The notes: generated by a model not told the origin, from the letters alone. Positions 26,738 to 34,432 are shown, numbered from the stretch's first letter. The stretch is DNA of 43,162 bases from an uncultured Chlorobiaceae bacterium (GCA_903865705.1 CAIPKT010000042.1:1-43162); one strand, 5' to 3'. Numbers and translations: made by a program.

Positions 26738-27943
26738 TTAAACAGGATATGCTGCAGGTAGTTCATAACCCTGATCATACAATCTGCGTGCGATCACATC
26801 AGCAGTCAACATAATGTACTGAGAACGTCCCATTCGCGTATAACCATGCCTGTGATCCATAGCAAGGGGCATATCGAGACGATCCTCATATTTAAAATAC
26901 AGATCTGAGATTTTTTCTGATGCCTCGACCAGCCAATCTGCATTTGGGGGTGGCATTCTGAACATGTCTGCACCCGGAACAGGTTGATAGACGAGCATAT
27001 TAGGGTAAACACCTTTCGACAAACGCTCTTCAACACCTTCCAACAGATAATTCATAGGCTCAAGCCCCATAAGAATAAAGCTCGTGGTACCCCGGCCGGG
27101 ACCAAATATTTCAACTGAAGCATCCTGAGCCGCAAGCCAGTATTCAAGGGGGTAAGTTGCATTTTTTCCGGGACAGATCGCCTTGAAATAGTCCGGATGT
27201 GTCACTTCAAGATCAAATTCAGTTGAATTAATGCCAGAAGCTTTCCAGCGCTCCATCTCCTTGAAATCATCAGGAGGATACAAATTCGCCGTAATATGCA
27301 ATTCATTAAATATCTCAGGACTCAACTGCTCACGCAATGGGGCCATAACAATTTCAACAAGTTCGGAAACTTGTGCCCGTCTTTCGGGTGCAACAAGCCC
27401 TCCGATAATGACCAAGGTCCCACGCCATCCGTGATCCGTTGCTATTTTTACAGCTTCTGCCTGCTCTTTTGCCAATGCCTCAATCTTGGAAAACGGCATT
27501 TTTGCAAGGTCCTGTCCTACCGAAACATGCTGATTAGCAAAGAAAAAACAGAATTTGCATGATTTTCCGGTATTGTTATTGTCACAACTGTAACTGTAAT
27601 GAATATTGATAATATCCTGGTTCATCCCTATTACCGCAGCATTAACTGGACGACCGTTGCTTAACACTCCGTCACGCCAAGAAAACCACTCCTGCATTCT
27701 TCCGCTTGCAAGATGTTTTCCGCAGTCATAAAACTCCACGTCATCACCATTAACCTGCACTTCAAGACGGCTATACGGCTCTTGACGCACAAGAGTCGCC
27801 AGATCGCTTCCATTGAATACCATAGCGCGAAACGGGTTGTATCCCATTGTCGGCGATTTATTTACAGTCACCTTCGCCCCCTCAGAAAGCAGGCGTGCCT
27901 TTAAATGAATGTCCGCCTCTGTAATTACTCTCTTTGTATTCAT
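26738..27943 (-). CDS. bciD: Radical SAM protein, probable BciD (bacteriochlorophyllide C-7 methyl oxidation)
   Basis: A 401-residue protein without a B12 domain. The likely iron-sulfur motif is Cys120, Cys129 and Cys132 (SYSC then KSCKFC), a CX8CX2C spacing instead of the usual CX3CX2C. Downstream GTLVIIGGLVAPE fits the Gly-rich SAM-binding strand. BciD is the radical SAM enzyme that turns the C-7 methyl of bacteriochlorophyllide c into the formyl of bacteriochlorophyllide e in brown green sulfur bacteria. The assignment rests on the class, size, neighbours (a BchF/BchV hydratase, bchU, csm genes) and general recollection of the family, not on a residue-level match. It has its own terminator, and its promoter lies in the 250-base gap upstream. 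Confidence 0.55.
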   Translation of the reverse strand: MNTKRVITEADIHLKARLLSEGAKVTVNKSPTMGYNPFRAMVFNGSDLATLVRQEPYSRLEVQVNGDDVEFYDCGKHLASGRMQEWFSWRDGVLSNGRPVNAAVIGMNQDIINIHYSYSCDNNNTGKSCKFCFFFANQHVSVGQDLAKMPFSKIEALAKEQAEAVKIATDHGWRGTLVIIGGLVAPERRAQVSELVEIVMAPLREQLSPEIFNELHITANLYPPDDFKEMERWKASGINSTEFDLEVTHPDYFKAICPGKNATYPLEYWLAAQDASVEIFGPGRGTTSFILMGLEPMNYLLEGVEERLSKGVYPNMLVYQPVPGADMFRMPPPNADWLVEASEKISDLYFKYEDRLDMPLAMDHRHGYTRMGRSQYIMLTADVIARRLYDQGYELPAAYPV

Positions 27944-27989
27944 AGCATAGAAATATTATTGCTTGTTAAAAAGATTCTGAATAGCACTT

Positions 27990-28003
27990 TCCCTTCAAAG
28001 GGA
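27990..28003 (-). promoter_or_regulatory. Palindrome upstream of the BciD-like gene
   Basis: TCCCTTCAAAGGGA is a 6-base inverted repeat with a two-base centre, 47 bases before the ATG of the radical SAM gene. It could be an operator or a weak terminator of the gene further upstream (28195). No T-run follows on the minus strand. Confidence 0.3.
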
Positions 28004-28194
28004 GCACCTGATTTCTATCCTTAACAGAAAATTCACCTTAACTCTATTCTGTATGTATCCGTGATTACATTTAATCTTTATAGATCAATTCCCCGAAGCT
28101 TTGCTTCATGAATGAATTCTATTAAAAAATAAATAATACCCTGTCGCTCTGCTGCGATGATGCTTTATAAATACAATATAAAAGCCCAATTTTA

Positions 28195-28428
28195 TTAGCC
28201 ATTTGCAGTTTTACTGAGTGGCAACTTCTTTTGATGAAGAGAGTTAATGAAAAAACCAAAAAAATAAATCACCAAATATCCAAACACCAAGACACCTGCA
28301 AACAATAAGTGGTCCGCAACGGTAACAATATAGCATGAATCCCAAACCATACCTATCAAAATTAACCAACCGATACCGATGTATAAAAACGTCTTGTTCC
28401 ATAAAGCGTTAAAATCACCTGTCAGCAT
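28195..28428 (-). CDS. Small two-helix membrane protein
   Basis: A 77-residue protein with two predicted transmembrane segments: about residues 14-36 (FLYIGIGWLILIGMVWDSCYI) and about 42-63 (LLFAGVLVFGYLVIYFFGF). The tail is short and basic (HQKKLPLSKTANG). It has no recognised family. It lies 116 bases after the BchF/BchV gene on the same strand, behind two tandem hairpins, and before the BciD-like gene. The position suggests a pigment-related or assembly role, but nothing in the sequence shows it. Confidence 0.55.
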   Translation of the reverse strand: MLTGDFNALWNKTFLYIGIGWLILIGMVWDSCYIVTVADHLLFAGVLVFGYLVIYFFGFFINSLHQKKLPLSKTANG

Positions 28429-28457
28429 AAAAAAAGTTGTTTAGAGTTTTAATCAAC

Positions 28458-28504
28458 TACCCCATAGCTGGGCATGGGGTATGAGTTCATGTTTAAGAAC
28501 TCAT
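28458..28504 (-). promoter_or_regulatory. Two abutting perfect hairpins between bchF/V and the two-helix protein
   Basis: TACCCCAT (28458-28465) pairs with ATGGGGTA (28474-28481), and ATGAGTTC (28481-28488) pairs with GAACTCAT (28497-28504). Each hairpin has 8-base arms and an 8-base loop, and the two share one base. Neither has a T-tract. They could slow or protect the transcript, or be a double operator. Confidence 0.5.
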
Positions 28505-28544
28505 TCACGAAGCCGGGCTTAGTAAGAATATGTTTTATAACGAT

Positions 28545-29015
28545 TCAAGCATGACCCTGCAACGAGTGCCTCTCGCCCCTTTTTTCAAGACTTATTCTCA
28601 CAAGATACTGCACAGAGTTAGCGCAGTAGACGAAGTATGCTATAAAAGCTGCCCAGACAAGGACCTCTTTAGATGCGCCGGTAAAGGCAAGGAAATAATA
28701 GGGCACAAAGAATATCCCGGCAATAACACTTCCGATATCTTCCAGCATAAATTCTTTTGAGAAGATCCATTTATCAAAAAGTTCCTTTTCAAAATAGGCT
28801 CCGGTATAAAACATAAGAGCAAACATAAATGTTTTAAAAAGAAAAGCAGCGCCCACCCAATAAAAGGGAAATGTTCCACTATCTCTATAGTAGAAATAGG
28901 TTACCGCAACACCGACAAGAAAAGCAACAAACTGAATCGGGGCCAACATAAGCTGTACAGTCGTCCATATTGAGGCGTTTCTTAGTGCAAGCTGTTCCGG
29001 AGTGTAACGAGGCAT
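28545..29015 (-). CDS. bchF: 3-vinyl bacteriochlorophyllide hydratase (BchF/BchV)
   Basis: A 156-residue integral membrane protein. The N-terminus PRYTPEQLALRNASIWTTVQ is nearly the family signature of BchF, followed by LAPIQFVAFLVGV and further hydrophobic helices (about 4-5 in all), with ELFDKWIFSKEFMLEDIGS between them. The enzyme adds water to the C-3 vinyl group of chlorophyllides to give the 3-hydroxyethyl group needed both for BChl a and for self-assembling antenna BChls. Green sulfur bacteria have two homologues, BchF and BchV, with different stereochemistry and substrates; I cannot tell which this is. It stands near the BciD-like gene and bchU, so an antenna role is likelier. Confidence 0.8.
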   Translation of the reverse strand: MPRYTPEQLALRNASIWTTVQLMLAPIQFVAFLVGVAVTYFYYRDSGTFPFYWVGAAFLFKTFMFALMFYTGAYFEKELFDKWIFSKEFMLEDIGSVIAGIFFVPYYFLAFTGASKEVLVWAAFIAYFVYCANSVQYLVRISLEKRGERHSLQGHA

Positions 29016-29341
29016 TTCATTTGGGAATTACGGGTTATCGATAGCTGTTTTAAGTTCGATATTTTAATGAAACTAACGGTATTAACCAAATATTGCATTT
29101 ACAATCGGGAGCAGCCGCGAACCTCTTCATCCGCAGACGCATTGTTCGAAGTTCCTTAGCAAAATAAACCTGTAAACTATTGAATCTCTATAAATCGCAG
29201 TGCTTTGGCGTGCTTTGCGCCCAGGTAAATCACGTAAAACGATCAATAGTGCCTGGTAAAAAACAAAGGCCATCTCTATTTATTCGAGAATGATATATCT
29301 TTATAAAAAGCAATGACTTATATTCATAAAATGAGCATTAT
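29016..29341. other. Gap without recognised features
   Basis: 326 AT-rich bases between the BchF/BchV start and the IS5-type remnant. It presumably carries the promoter of the minus-strand hydratase gene. I see no gene, tRNA or strong repeat. Confidence 0.5.
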
Positions 29342-29566
29342 ATGCCGTGTTTTCAACGAAAGAGCTCAATTTCGCCCTTTATCATGAAAAACATCAATCC
29401 GTTAGGCATGTTTGACGAGCATTTTCTGCCAGAAAAACTCACAAAACTCAAAGGTCCTCTCGTCAAACTTGAAGCGCATATCGACTGGATGACTATTTTG
29501 GGTGAAATTGTACAACCGTTTCGGGGCAAGTGTACAACGGTGCATCGATTGAAATGGCAAAAATAA
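29342..29566 (+). pseudogene. N-terminal remnant of an IS5-type transposase
   Basis: From ATG 29384 (in frame with 29342) the product reads NPLGMFDEHFLPEKLTKL, then GPLVKLEAHIDW. This is the usual opening of IS5-group transposases (FDEHF...EKL...DPLVKLE..IDW). After residue ~50 the match ends and the frame closes at 29566. The catalytic DDE region and the inverted repeats are missing. It borders a group II intron remnant. Confidence 0.65.
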
Positions 29567-29576
29567 TATAAGGTTA

Positions 29577-29913
29577 TTTTTTCTTTCTGAGCGACTCCGC
29601 GTCCGGACCGTGCTTTGCAGTTCCACATTCCTCTTGTTCCCACCCCTTCCCTCCATGGATTCCCCCGCTTTGTTCGCCCGCTTTGTTCGCCCGCTTTGTT
29701 CGCCTGCTTTGTTCGCCCGCTTTGTTCGCCCGCTTCTCCGGTAGTATGGGCCGGTCTGACTTCTCCGTACCGTACATCATCGGCTTTGACTATTAGTCTT
29801 CCCGATGCGACCCGCCAACGACGACAGGTGGTATCGGAGATCTTCCGTTCCCGTGCAGGAGACTTACGTACATGCCAGGGGCTCCGACGACGTGGTGACA
29901 AACCTGGGCGCAC
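29577..29913 (-). mobile_element. 5' remnant of a group II intron with the start of its reverse transcriptase
   Basis: Read on the minus strand, the piece begins GTGCGCCC (29913), which fits the GUGYG start of group II introns. It passes a CCGATGATGTACGGTACGG stretch and then encodes MEGRGGNKRNVELQSTVRTR, which resembles the N-terminus of intron-encoded reverse transcriptase/maturases. The protein breaks off there, and the RT domain, domains V-VI and the 3' end are absent. A 13-base tandem repeat has expanded inside the linker before this motif and disturbs the frame. The element is dead and was probably truncated by the neighbouring IS5-type insertion. Confidence 0.6.
29664..29735. repeat. 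13-base tandem repeat, about 5.5 units
   Basis: The unit is CCCGCTTTGTTCG. Units start at 29664, 29677, 29690, 29703, 29716 and 29729 (partial); only the fourth differs (CCTGCTTTGTTCG). As 13 is not a multiple of three, each unit shifts the reading frame. It lies within the group II intron remnant. Confidence 0.95.
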
Positions 29914-30350
29914 GCATTAACGCACAGGCTCATATTACCTTCAGCCAACTTGAGAGCATCGGCTCAGGCGACCAACTTAAATTTTGCCACTTTTTGCCTA
30001 CCGGTTGGGGGCCACTACACAATTGAATTTATTTGATTTATAATTGGACGGTAGTGGGATTTTTTCTAAATTATTTAACAAAAAGGTTGCGTCAGTTATT
30101 GTACCTATAGCACTCTGGATAAAGTGAATCGATCAGAGTGACATGGTGGTTTGACTGCAAAAATACTATACAGAAACTTAGTACACAGACAGAACTGTGG
30201 TGAATAACGGGGAAATTTGATAAGTATATTGGGATGGGCCTGCTTTGGATGGTTAGTTTATTTTCAAATAGCTACAATGTGGACTCATTCAAATTCGTGC
30301 AAGTAACTATCAATTTAAAATCTCTTTAACTATTTAGCAATACTTCTATT
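29914..30350. other. Gap upstream of bchU
   Basis: About 440 bases. The first ~110 bases beyond the intron's 5' end include GGTTGGGGGCCACT, vaguely like the end of an IS21-type element, too weak to call. CACTCTG (30111-30117) and CAGAGTG (30134-30140) form a 7-base inverted repeat. The remainder is AT-rich and should hold the bchU promoter. No gene is seen. Confidence 0.4.
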
Positions 30351-31370
30351 ATGAGCGTCAACGAGTTACTGAAGCAAAATCACAGAGCCACTGAACTTAT
30401 TTTTAAAGGTCTTGTGGAAAGTGGCTGCTTGAAAGCAGCTCTTGAACTTGACCTTTTTACTCACCTTGCTAACGAAGCAAAAGAGATCGAAACATTGGCA
30501 GCCAATGTTGGCGCGATTCCGCAAAGACTCATCATGTTGCTCGAGACCCTGCGGCAAATGGGGATTACTGCCGAAGAGAATGGAAAGTGGAGCCTCACCC
30601 CGTTTACGATTAATATGTTTCTGCCAAACAATGAGCTTCCTAACCTTTATATGACTCCCGTGGCGAAGGCCATGGCGAACCTTTCGGATAATTTTTACAT
30701 GAAAATAGCAGATGCCGTCAAAGGTAACCGGAATTTCAAGGCCGAGGTCGCCTATCCTCCTGTTACGCGAGAAGACAACTGGTATTTTGAAGAAATTCAC
30801 CGTAGCAACGCCCATTTTGCCATCATGCTTCTGCTTGAAGAGGCTGACCTGTCGGCTGCAAAAACCCTCGTAGATGTCGGTGGTGGAATCGGTGATATTT
30901 CTGCCGCCCTTTTAAAAAAGTTTCCTCAGCTTGATTCCACCATTCTGAATCTTCCCGGTGCGGTTGAACTGGTAAATGAAAATGCTATCGAAAAAGGAGT
31001 TGGAGCTCGTTTGAGAGGCGTAGCCGTAGATATATACAAGGACGTATACCCTAAAGCGGATGCCGTCATGTTCTGCAGAATCCTTTATTCAGCAAATGAG
31101 CAATTAACCAAAATGCTCTGCCAAAAAGCCTATGACGCTCTTCCACCAGGCGGGAAAGTGCTCATCCTCGACATGATTATCGATGATCAGGAAAACCCGA
31201 ACTTTGACTATCTGAGCCACTATGTCCTTGGTGCAGGTATGCCGTTTTCGGTACTCGGCTTCAAGGAGCAGAGCGCCTACAAGGAAATTCTTGAATCAAT
31301 CGGCTTCAGCAATGTTCGCACAGTCAGGAAGTACGGCCACTTGTTGTGTGAGGCGGTAAAAGCGGTTTGA
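30351..31370 (+). CDS. bchU: Bacteriochlorophyllide C-20 methyltransferase
   Basis: A 339-residue SAM-dependent methyltransferase that methylates the C-20 meso position, turning BChl d precursors into BChl c, or f into e. The N-terminal helical dimerisation domain (1-110, with RLIMLLETLRQMGI) is followed by TREDNWYFEEIHRSNAHFA and the SAM-binding loop LVDVGGGIGD (about 173-182). Tyr246 in FCRILYSANE and His290 in FDYLSHYVLG keep the positions I recall as important in Chlorobaculum tepidum BchU. The reading frame is complete, unlike the frameshifted bchU of some BChl d strains, so the organism should make C-20 methylated pigment. It stands alone, followed by a csm gene. Confidence 0.95.
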   Translation: MSVNELLKQNHRATELIFKGLVESGCLKAALELDLFTHLANEAKEIETLAANVGAIPQRLIMLLETLRQMGITAEENGKWSLTPFTINMFLPNNELPNLYMTPVAKAMANLSDNFYMKIADAVKGNRNFKAEVAYPPVTREDNWYFEEIHRSNAHFAIMLLLEEADLSAAKTLVDVGGGIGDISAALLKKFPQLDSTILNLPGAVELVNENAIEKGVGARLRGVAVDIYKDVYPKADAVMFCRILYSANEQLTKMLCQKAYDALPPGGKVLILDMIIDDQENPNFDYLSHYVLGAGMPFSVLGFKEQSAYKEILESIGFSNVRTVRKYGHLLCEAVKAV

Positions 31371-31521
31371 TCAGTACGGAAATTTTTGTACTGTGCAAAT
31401 TAGATCATATTTATAAGTTTGCTCATATTTGAAAATATTTTAAATTGAGGAAAATAACCTCTTGTAATAACTAGAGTGTTTTAACATATAATTACGCCAA
31501 CAACATTTAATAATATATACC

Positions 31522-31737
31522 ATGGCAAACGAAACCAACAATGATTTTTCTGCATCCATCAGCAATATTGTTGATACATTAACTAAACTTGGACAGCAGC
31601 AGGCTGAAATACTGAACAACACAATCCCAGCGATTGAGCCTTTAGTTAAGACCTGCACAGAACTTATCAGCAATGTACTTGGCAGTGCTAATCAGGCTCT
31701 ACAGAGCTTCTCTGCCTCTATTGCACCAAAAAAGTAA
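31522..31737 (+). CDS. csmF: Chlorosome envelope protein, CsmB/CsmF family
   Basis: A 71-residue protein starting MANETNNDFSASISNIVDTL and ending SASIAPKK. It is a clear paralogue of CsmB at 33112: ISNIVDTLTKLGQQQAEIL aligns with INSLVDAAGKIFQLQIDFL, and the C-termini are nearly the same. CsmB and CsmF lie in the lipid monolayer envelope of chlorosomes and shape or bind the antenna. CsmF is the likelier of the two because the other copy fits CsmB better. It has its own promoter region (151 bases after bchU) and a strong terminator, so it is a monocistronic, probably highly expressed gene. Confidence 0.8.
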   Translation: MANETNNDFSASISNIVDTLTKLGQQQAEILNNTIPAIEPLVKTCTELISNVLGSANQALQSFSASIAPKK

Positions 31738-31751
31738 GTTGTCTTTTTTTC

Positions 31752-31795
31752 AAAAAAGCACCTTATACGTTGCCGTATAGGGTGCTTTTTTTTTG
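31752..31795 (+). terminator. Rho-independent terminator of csmF
   Basis: AAAAAAGCACC-TTATACG pairs with CGTATA-GGGTGCTTTTTT around a 4-base loop, ending in nine T residues. The stem sequence is almost the same as that after csmB (33356-33398). Confidence 0.9.
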
Positions 31796-31969
31796 TTTTC
31801 TTCAATAGCAAAATATACCGTCGAACGATTAACGAACGCAAGTACGCATTGCTTTGCCATCGGCAATGGCTCGTTGTCGCTAACCCACTGTCTGCAAGTA
31901 TACTCATAGGGATAGACCGGATTTTTAAGCCAGTCCAACTCGACCTTTAACCAGCTCAAGTAATAGCCG

Positions 31970-32596
31970 TTACGGAGCGCCAAAGCTGCCCTTCGCTTCT
32001 TCAAGCACAGCCAGGGTAATCTCCTTATATCCCATATCTTCGGCATACTCTTCAGCCATTGTCCTGAACTTTTCGTGGACAAAAGAGGGCATGGACTGAT
32101 AACACTCCTGGGCCTCTTCGGTCCACTTCGCCGACAAAGCTTTGGATTTCGGGCCTCTATTGTACTCATAAAGCAAATCCTCAACAAACGAATCAATAAG
32201 ATCCCCATCTGAAAAAGCATCGGGTGCAAAAATTTTTTCAACAAGAATTTTATTGCGGATAAGATGGATTTTTAACTGTGGCAGATAAAAAAGCGTCGCT
32301 GTGGACTGCGAGCTTCCGCAGGTGAGAAAGAGCGCAATCTTTTTCCTTTTAAGATTTATCTTCAGATTGCCTTGGATCAATGCGCCCAAAAGCTGTGAGG
32401 CAACGATAAAGTTGTAGACTGGCGCGCCAAGAATAACCAGATCAAAATCCTTGACAAAACTGTAGTCTGCCATCGCCTTGCATTTTGCTTTTTCCACATA
32501 AACTCCTGACTCCGCCAGACTGAGGCCGATGGCATCAATAACCGCTTCCGTAGAACCAGTTGAAGTTCCCGTATCATACAATATAATCGCTTTCAT
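31970..32596 (-). CDS. Flavodoxin-fold protein fused to a PCP_red domain
   Basis: A 208-residue protein of two parts. Residues 1-150 form a flavodoxin domain: MKAIILYDTGTSTGSTE is the FMN phosphate loop, then FDLVILGAPVYNF and KKIALFLTCGSSQS. Residues ~158-203 match the PCP_red domain known from the C-termini of BchB/ChlB and BchZ: KWTEEAQE, MPSFVHEKFRTMAEEYA, GYKEITLAVLEEAK. PCP_red helps bind the pigment substrate in those reductases. The combination suggests electron transfer to or from a (bacterio)chlorophyllide-related target. It lies between two chlorosome envelope genes, on the opposite strand. ATG 32596 begins exactly at the first flavodoxin strand; an upstream start would add 19 unlikely residues. 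Confidence 0.8.
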   Translation of the reverse strand: MKAIILYDTGTSTGSTEAVIDAIGLSLAESGVYVEKAKCKAMADYSFVKDFDLVILGAPVYNFIVASQLLGALIQGNLKINLKRKKIALFLTCGSSQSTATLFYLPQLKIHLIRNKILVEKIFAPDAFSDGDLIDSFVEDLLYEYNRGPKSKALSAKWTEEAQECYQSMPSFVHEKFRTMAEEYAEDMGYKEITLAVLEEAKGSFGAP

Positions 32597-33111
32597 TGGA
32601 CAATGAGTAATATTTAGAGGGTAAAAGTATTCTTTATATACACTTAACCACATAAAACGTCATGCATACCTGATCAAAACTCTCTATAAACCAACACACT
32701 TTTCTGCCCCCACCCTCAATATTCATGCATGTTGCGTTTTCCCTTTAATCTTTATGGAGAAGATACCGAAAAGAAAAAAGATAAAGAGAGAACGCGAATC
32801 TGTAAAACTAGAAATTACACTCTTTTTGGAGCCATGCGCCAAAAAAGAAGGATTTGTCAATACCCGCAAACAGTTCAAGGCACGAGAAAACCGGACTGAT
32901 TGATTGACGGCGGGGAGCGTTTTGAACTGCTGAATCAAGGCTCATAAATTTAACTTCGCAATTCGGGGCAAAGTGACATTAAAGTAATGCATGCGCCGTT
33001 TTCTTTTTGCTCTATTGTTGAAAATGTTATAATTTGTTCAAAATAGGTAAAAGATACCTGAAACTAATTTCGACCAACATTCGGCTTAATAACCATAAAA
33101 CAAAACACACT
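32597..33111. other. Gap between the flavodoxin fusion and csmB
   Basis: 515 bases, AT-rich. Short open frames exist on both strands (a Lys-rich 49-codon frame at 32754-32903 plus; a 71-codon frame at 32723-32938 minus) but neither has family resemblance or a good start. The last ~150 bases should carry the csmB promoter. Confidence 0.5.
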
Positions 33112-33339
33112 ATGTCAAACGGATCAAACATTGATTTATCAGGTGCTATCAACAGCTTGGTTGATGCAGCAGGAAAGATTTTCCAGCTACAGATTGATTT
33201 CCTGAGCAATAGCCTTAACGTTCTTTCAAATGCGTCAGGTCCTATTGCCAAAGCAGCAACAGATCTTATTACTAGCCTTGCAAATACGACCACACAGGCT
33301 TTGCAGAGTCTTTCATCAGCCATTGCTCCTAAAAAGTAA
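33112..33339 (+). CDS. csmB: Chlorosome envelope protein B
   Basis: A 75-residue protein, the usual length of CsmB. It begins MSNGSNIDLSGAINSLVDAA and ends LQSLSSAIAPKK. It is a hydrophobic helical protein of the chlorosome envelope monolayer, one of the most abundant after CsmA. ATG 33112 is chosen because MSNG is the family start; an upstream in-frame ATG would add 26 basic residues. It is followed 16 bases later by a terminator and is probably transcribed alone. Confidence 0.92.
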   Translation: MSNGSNIDLSGAINSLVDAAGKIFQLQIDFLSNSLNVLSNASGPIAKAATDLITSLANTTTQALQSLSSAIAPKK

Positions 33340-33355
33340 GGGCTATTATTTTTAG

Positions 33356-33400
33356 AAAAAGCACCTTATACCTTTAGTATGGGGTGCTTTTTTTTGCTTT
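33356..33400 (+). terminator. Rho-independent terminator of csmB
   Basis: AAAAAGCACCTTATAC pairs with GTATGGGGTGCTTTTT (two G-U pairs in RNA) around CTTTA, followed by T residues. The left arm is identical over 16 bases to that of the csmF terminator. Confidence 0.9.
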
Positions 33401-33427
33401 ACGCAAAGGATTTTTCGAAGTTGACGA

Positions 33428-34432
33428 ATGACCATCCAGAAAAACATTACCGCCCTTTTCAGCGGTTGTTGCAGCAAGCCACTTTTCATTACAAAAATAC
33501 AGGGCGATGCTTCAAGCCGTCAGTATTTCCGTGTTACCGGGATGAATGATTCGGCCGTGGCCTGTTACGATCCGGCATTGAACCCTTCATCGGCTGACAC
33601 CTACCCTTTTCTCGTACTCCACACCCTGTTATCACGGCACGCCATCCCTGTTCCGGCAATCTTGGCCGTGGATGCCGAAAAAAACATTCTACTTCTTGAA
33701 GACTGCGGTGATCTGCTCTTGCAAAACGTCTTCAATTCGGCCATACAGCATACGATTCCTGACCGGTACAGGGAAATTATCGATATTCTTGTACAACTTC
33801 AGGCTATAAGCGGGCAAAACAACCAGATTCCCTTCAGCATCAGTTTCGACAAGGAAAAACTGATGTTCGAATTTGATTTCTTTATCCAGCATGGCCTGCG
33901 CGGCTACTTTGCTCCGATGTTCGGTGATGAATTGATTGGGCGATTACGATATGAATTTGAAACAATTGCAGAAATTCTCGTCAAACCAAAGCACTTTGTG
34001 CTGAACCACCGGGATTTTCACAGCCGCAATATTCTGATTCACCAGAACAAACCGGTCATTATAGACTTTCAGGATGCCCGTATGGGACTGCCTCAATACG
34101 ACGCCGTATCGCTGATAAAAGATTCTTATGTCAAGCTTGACCCCTCACTGACAGATGAACTGAAAGCATACCACTATCATGCTCTCTCGGGCAACGGGCT
34201 GACCAGTATGAGTTTTGATGAATACCTTTTTTATTTCGACATCTCTGCATTTCAGCGGAATATCAAGGCGATCGGAACCTTTTGTTACCAGACCAGAGTT
34301 GCAAAAAACAACGCTTTCGAGCACTCGATTCCGCCGACACTGGCCTACATTCCCGATTACATTGACGCAAGATGCGAGCTTAAAAAAGCAGGAAACCTTC
34401 TCCAGCCCCTCTTTGAAGGGATTGCAGAATGA
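33428..34432 (+). CDS. amgK: Sugar kinase of the aminoglycoside phosphotransferase fold (AmgK-like)
   Basis: A 334-residue kinase. DASSRQYFRV is near the N-terminus, the catalytic loop NHRDFHSRNILIH contains His194 and Asp196, and the metal site is IIDFQDARMGLPQYD. AmgK phosphorylates MurNAc (and GlcNAc) at the anomeric position for conversion to UDP-MurNAc. The stop overlaps the next ATG by four bases (ATGA), and the next gene is a MurU-like nucleotidyltransferase, the normal partner, so the identification is mainly by context. The fold alone would not set the substrate. It starts 28 bases after the csmB terminator. Confidence 0.8.
   Translation: MTIQKNITALFSGCCSKPLFITKIQGDASSRQYFRVTGMNDSAVACYDPALNPSSADTYPFLVLHTLLSRHAIPVPAILAVDAEKNILLLEDCGDLLLQNVFNSAIQHTIPDRYREIIDILVQLQAISGQNNQIPFSISFDKEKLMFEFDFFIQHGLRGYFAPMFGDELIGRLRYEFETIAEILVKPKHFVLNHRDFHSRNILIHQNKPVIIDFQDARMGLPQYDAVSLIKDSYVKLDPSLTDELKAYHYHALSGNGLTSMSFDEYLFYFDISAFQRNIKAIGTFCYQTRVAKNNAFEHSIPPTLAYIPDYIDARCELKKAGNLLQPLFEGIAE

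Noticed and set aside
29353-29913. Long minus-strand open frame rich in Arg/Gly across the tandem repeat
   Set aside because: It crosses the 13-base repeat and the edge of the IS5 remnant; better explained as decayed group II intron sequence.
29914-30030. Possible IS21-type end near GGTTGGGGGCCACT
   Set aside because: Resemblance is vague; no matching second end or transposase fragment was found.
31372-31393. CAGTAC/GTACTG inverted repeat after bchU as a terminator
   Set aside because: Only six base pairs with an AT-rich loop and no T-run after the stem.
32754-32903. Lys-rich 49-codon plus-strand frame, and an overlapping 71-codon minus-strand frame (32723-32938)
   Set aside because: Composition follows the local A-rich sequence and neither frame shows a motif or good start.
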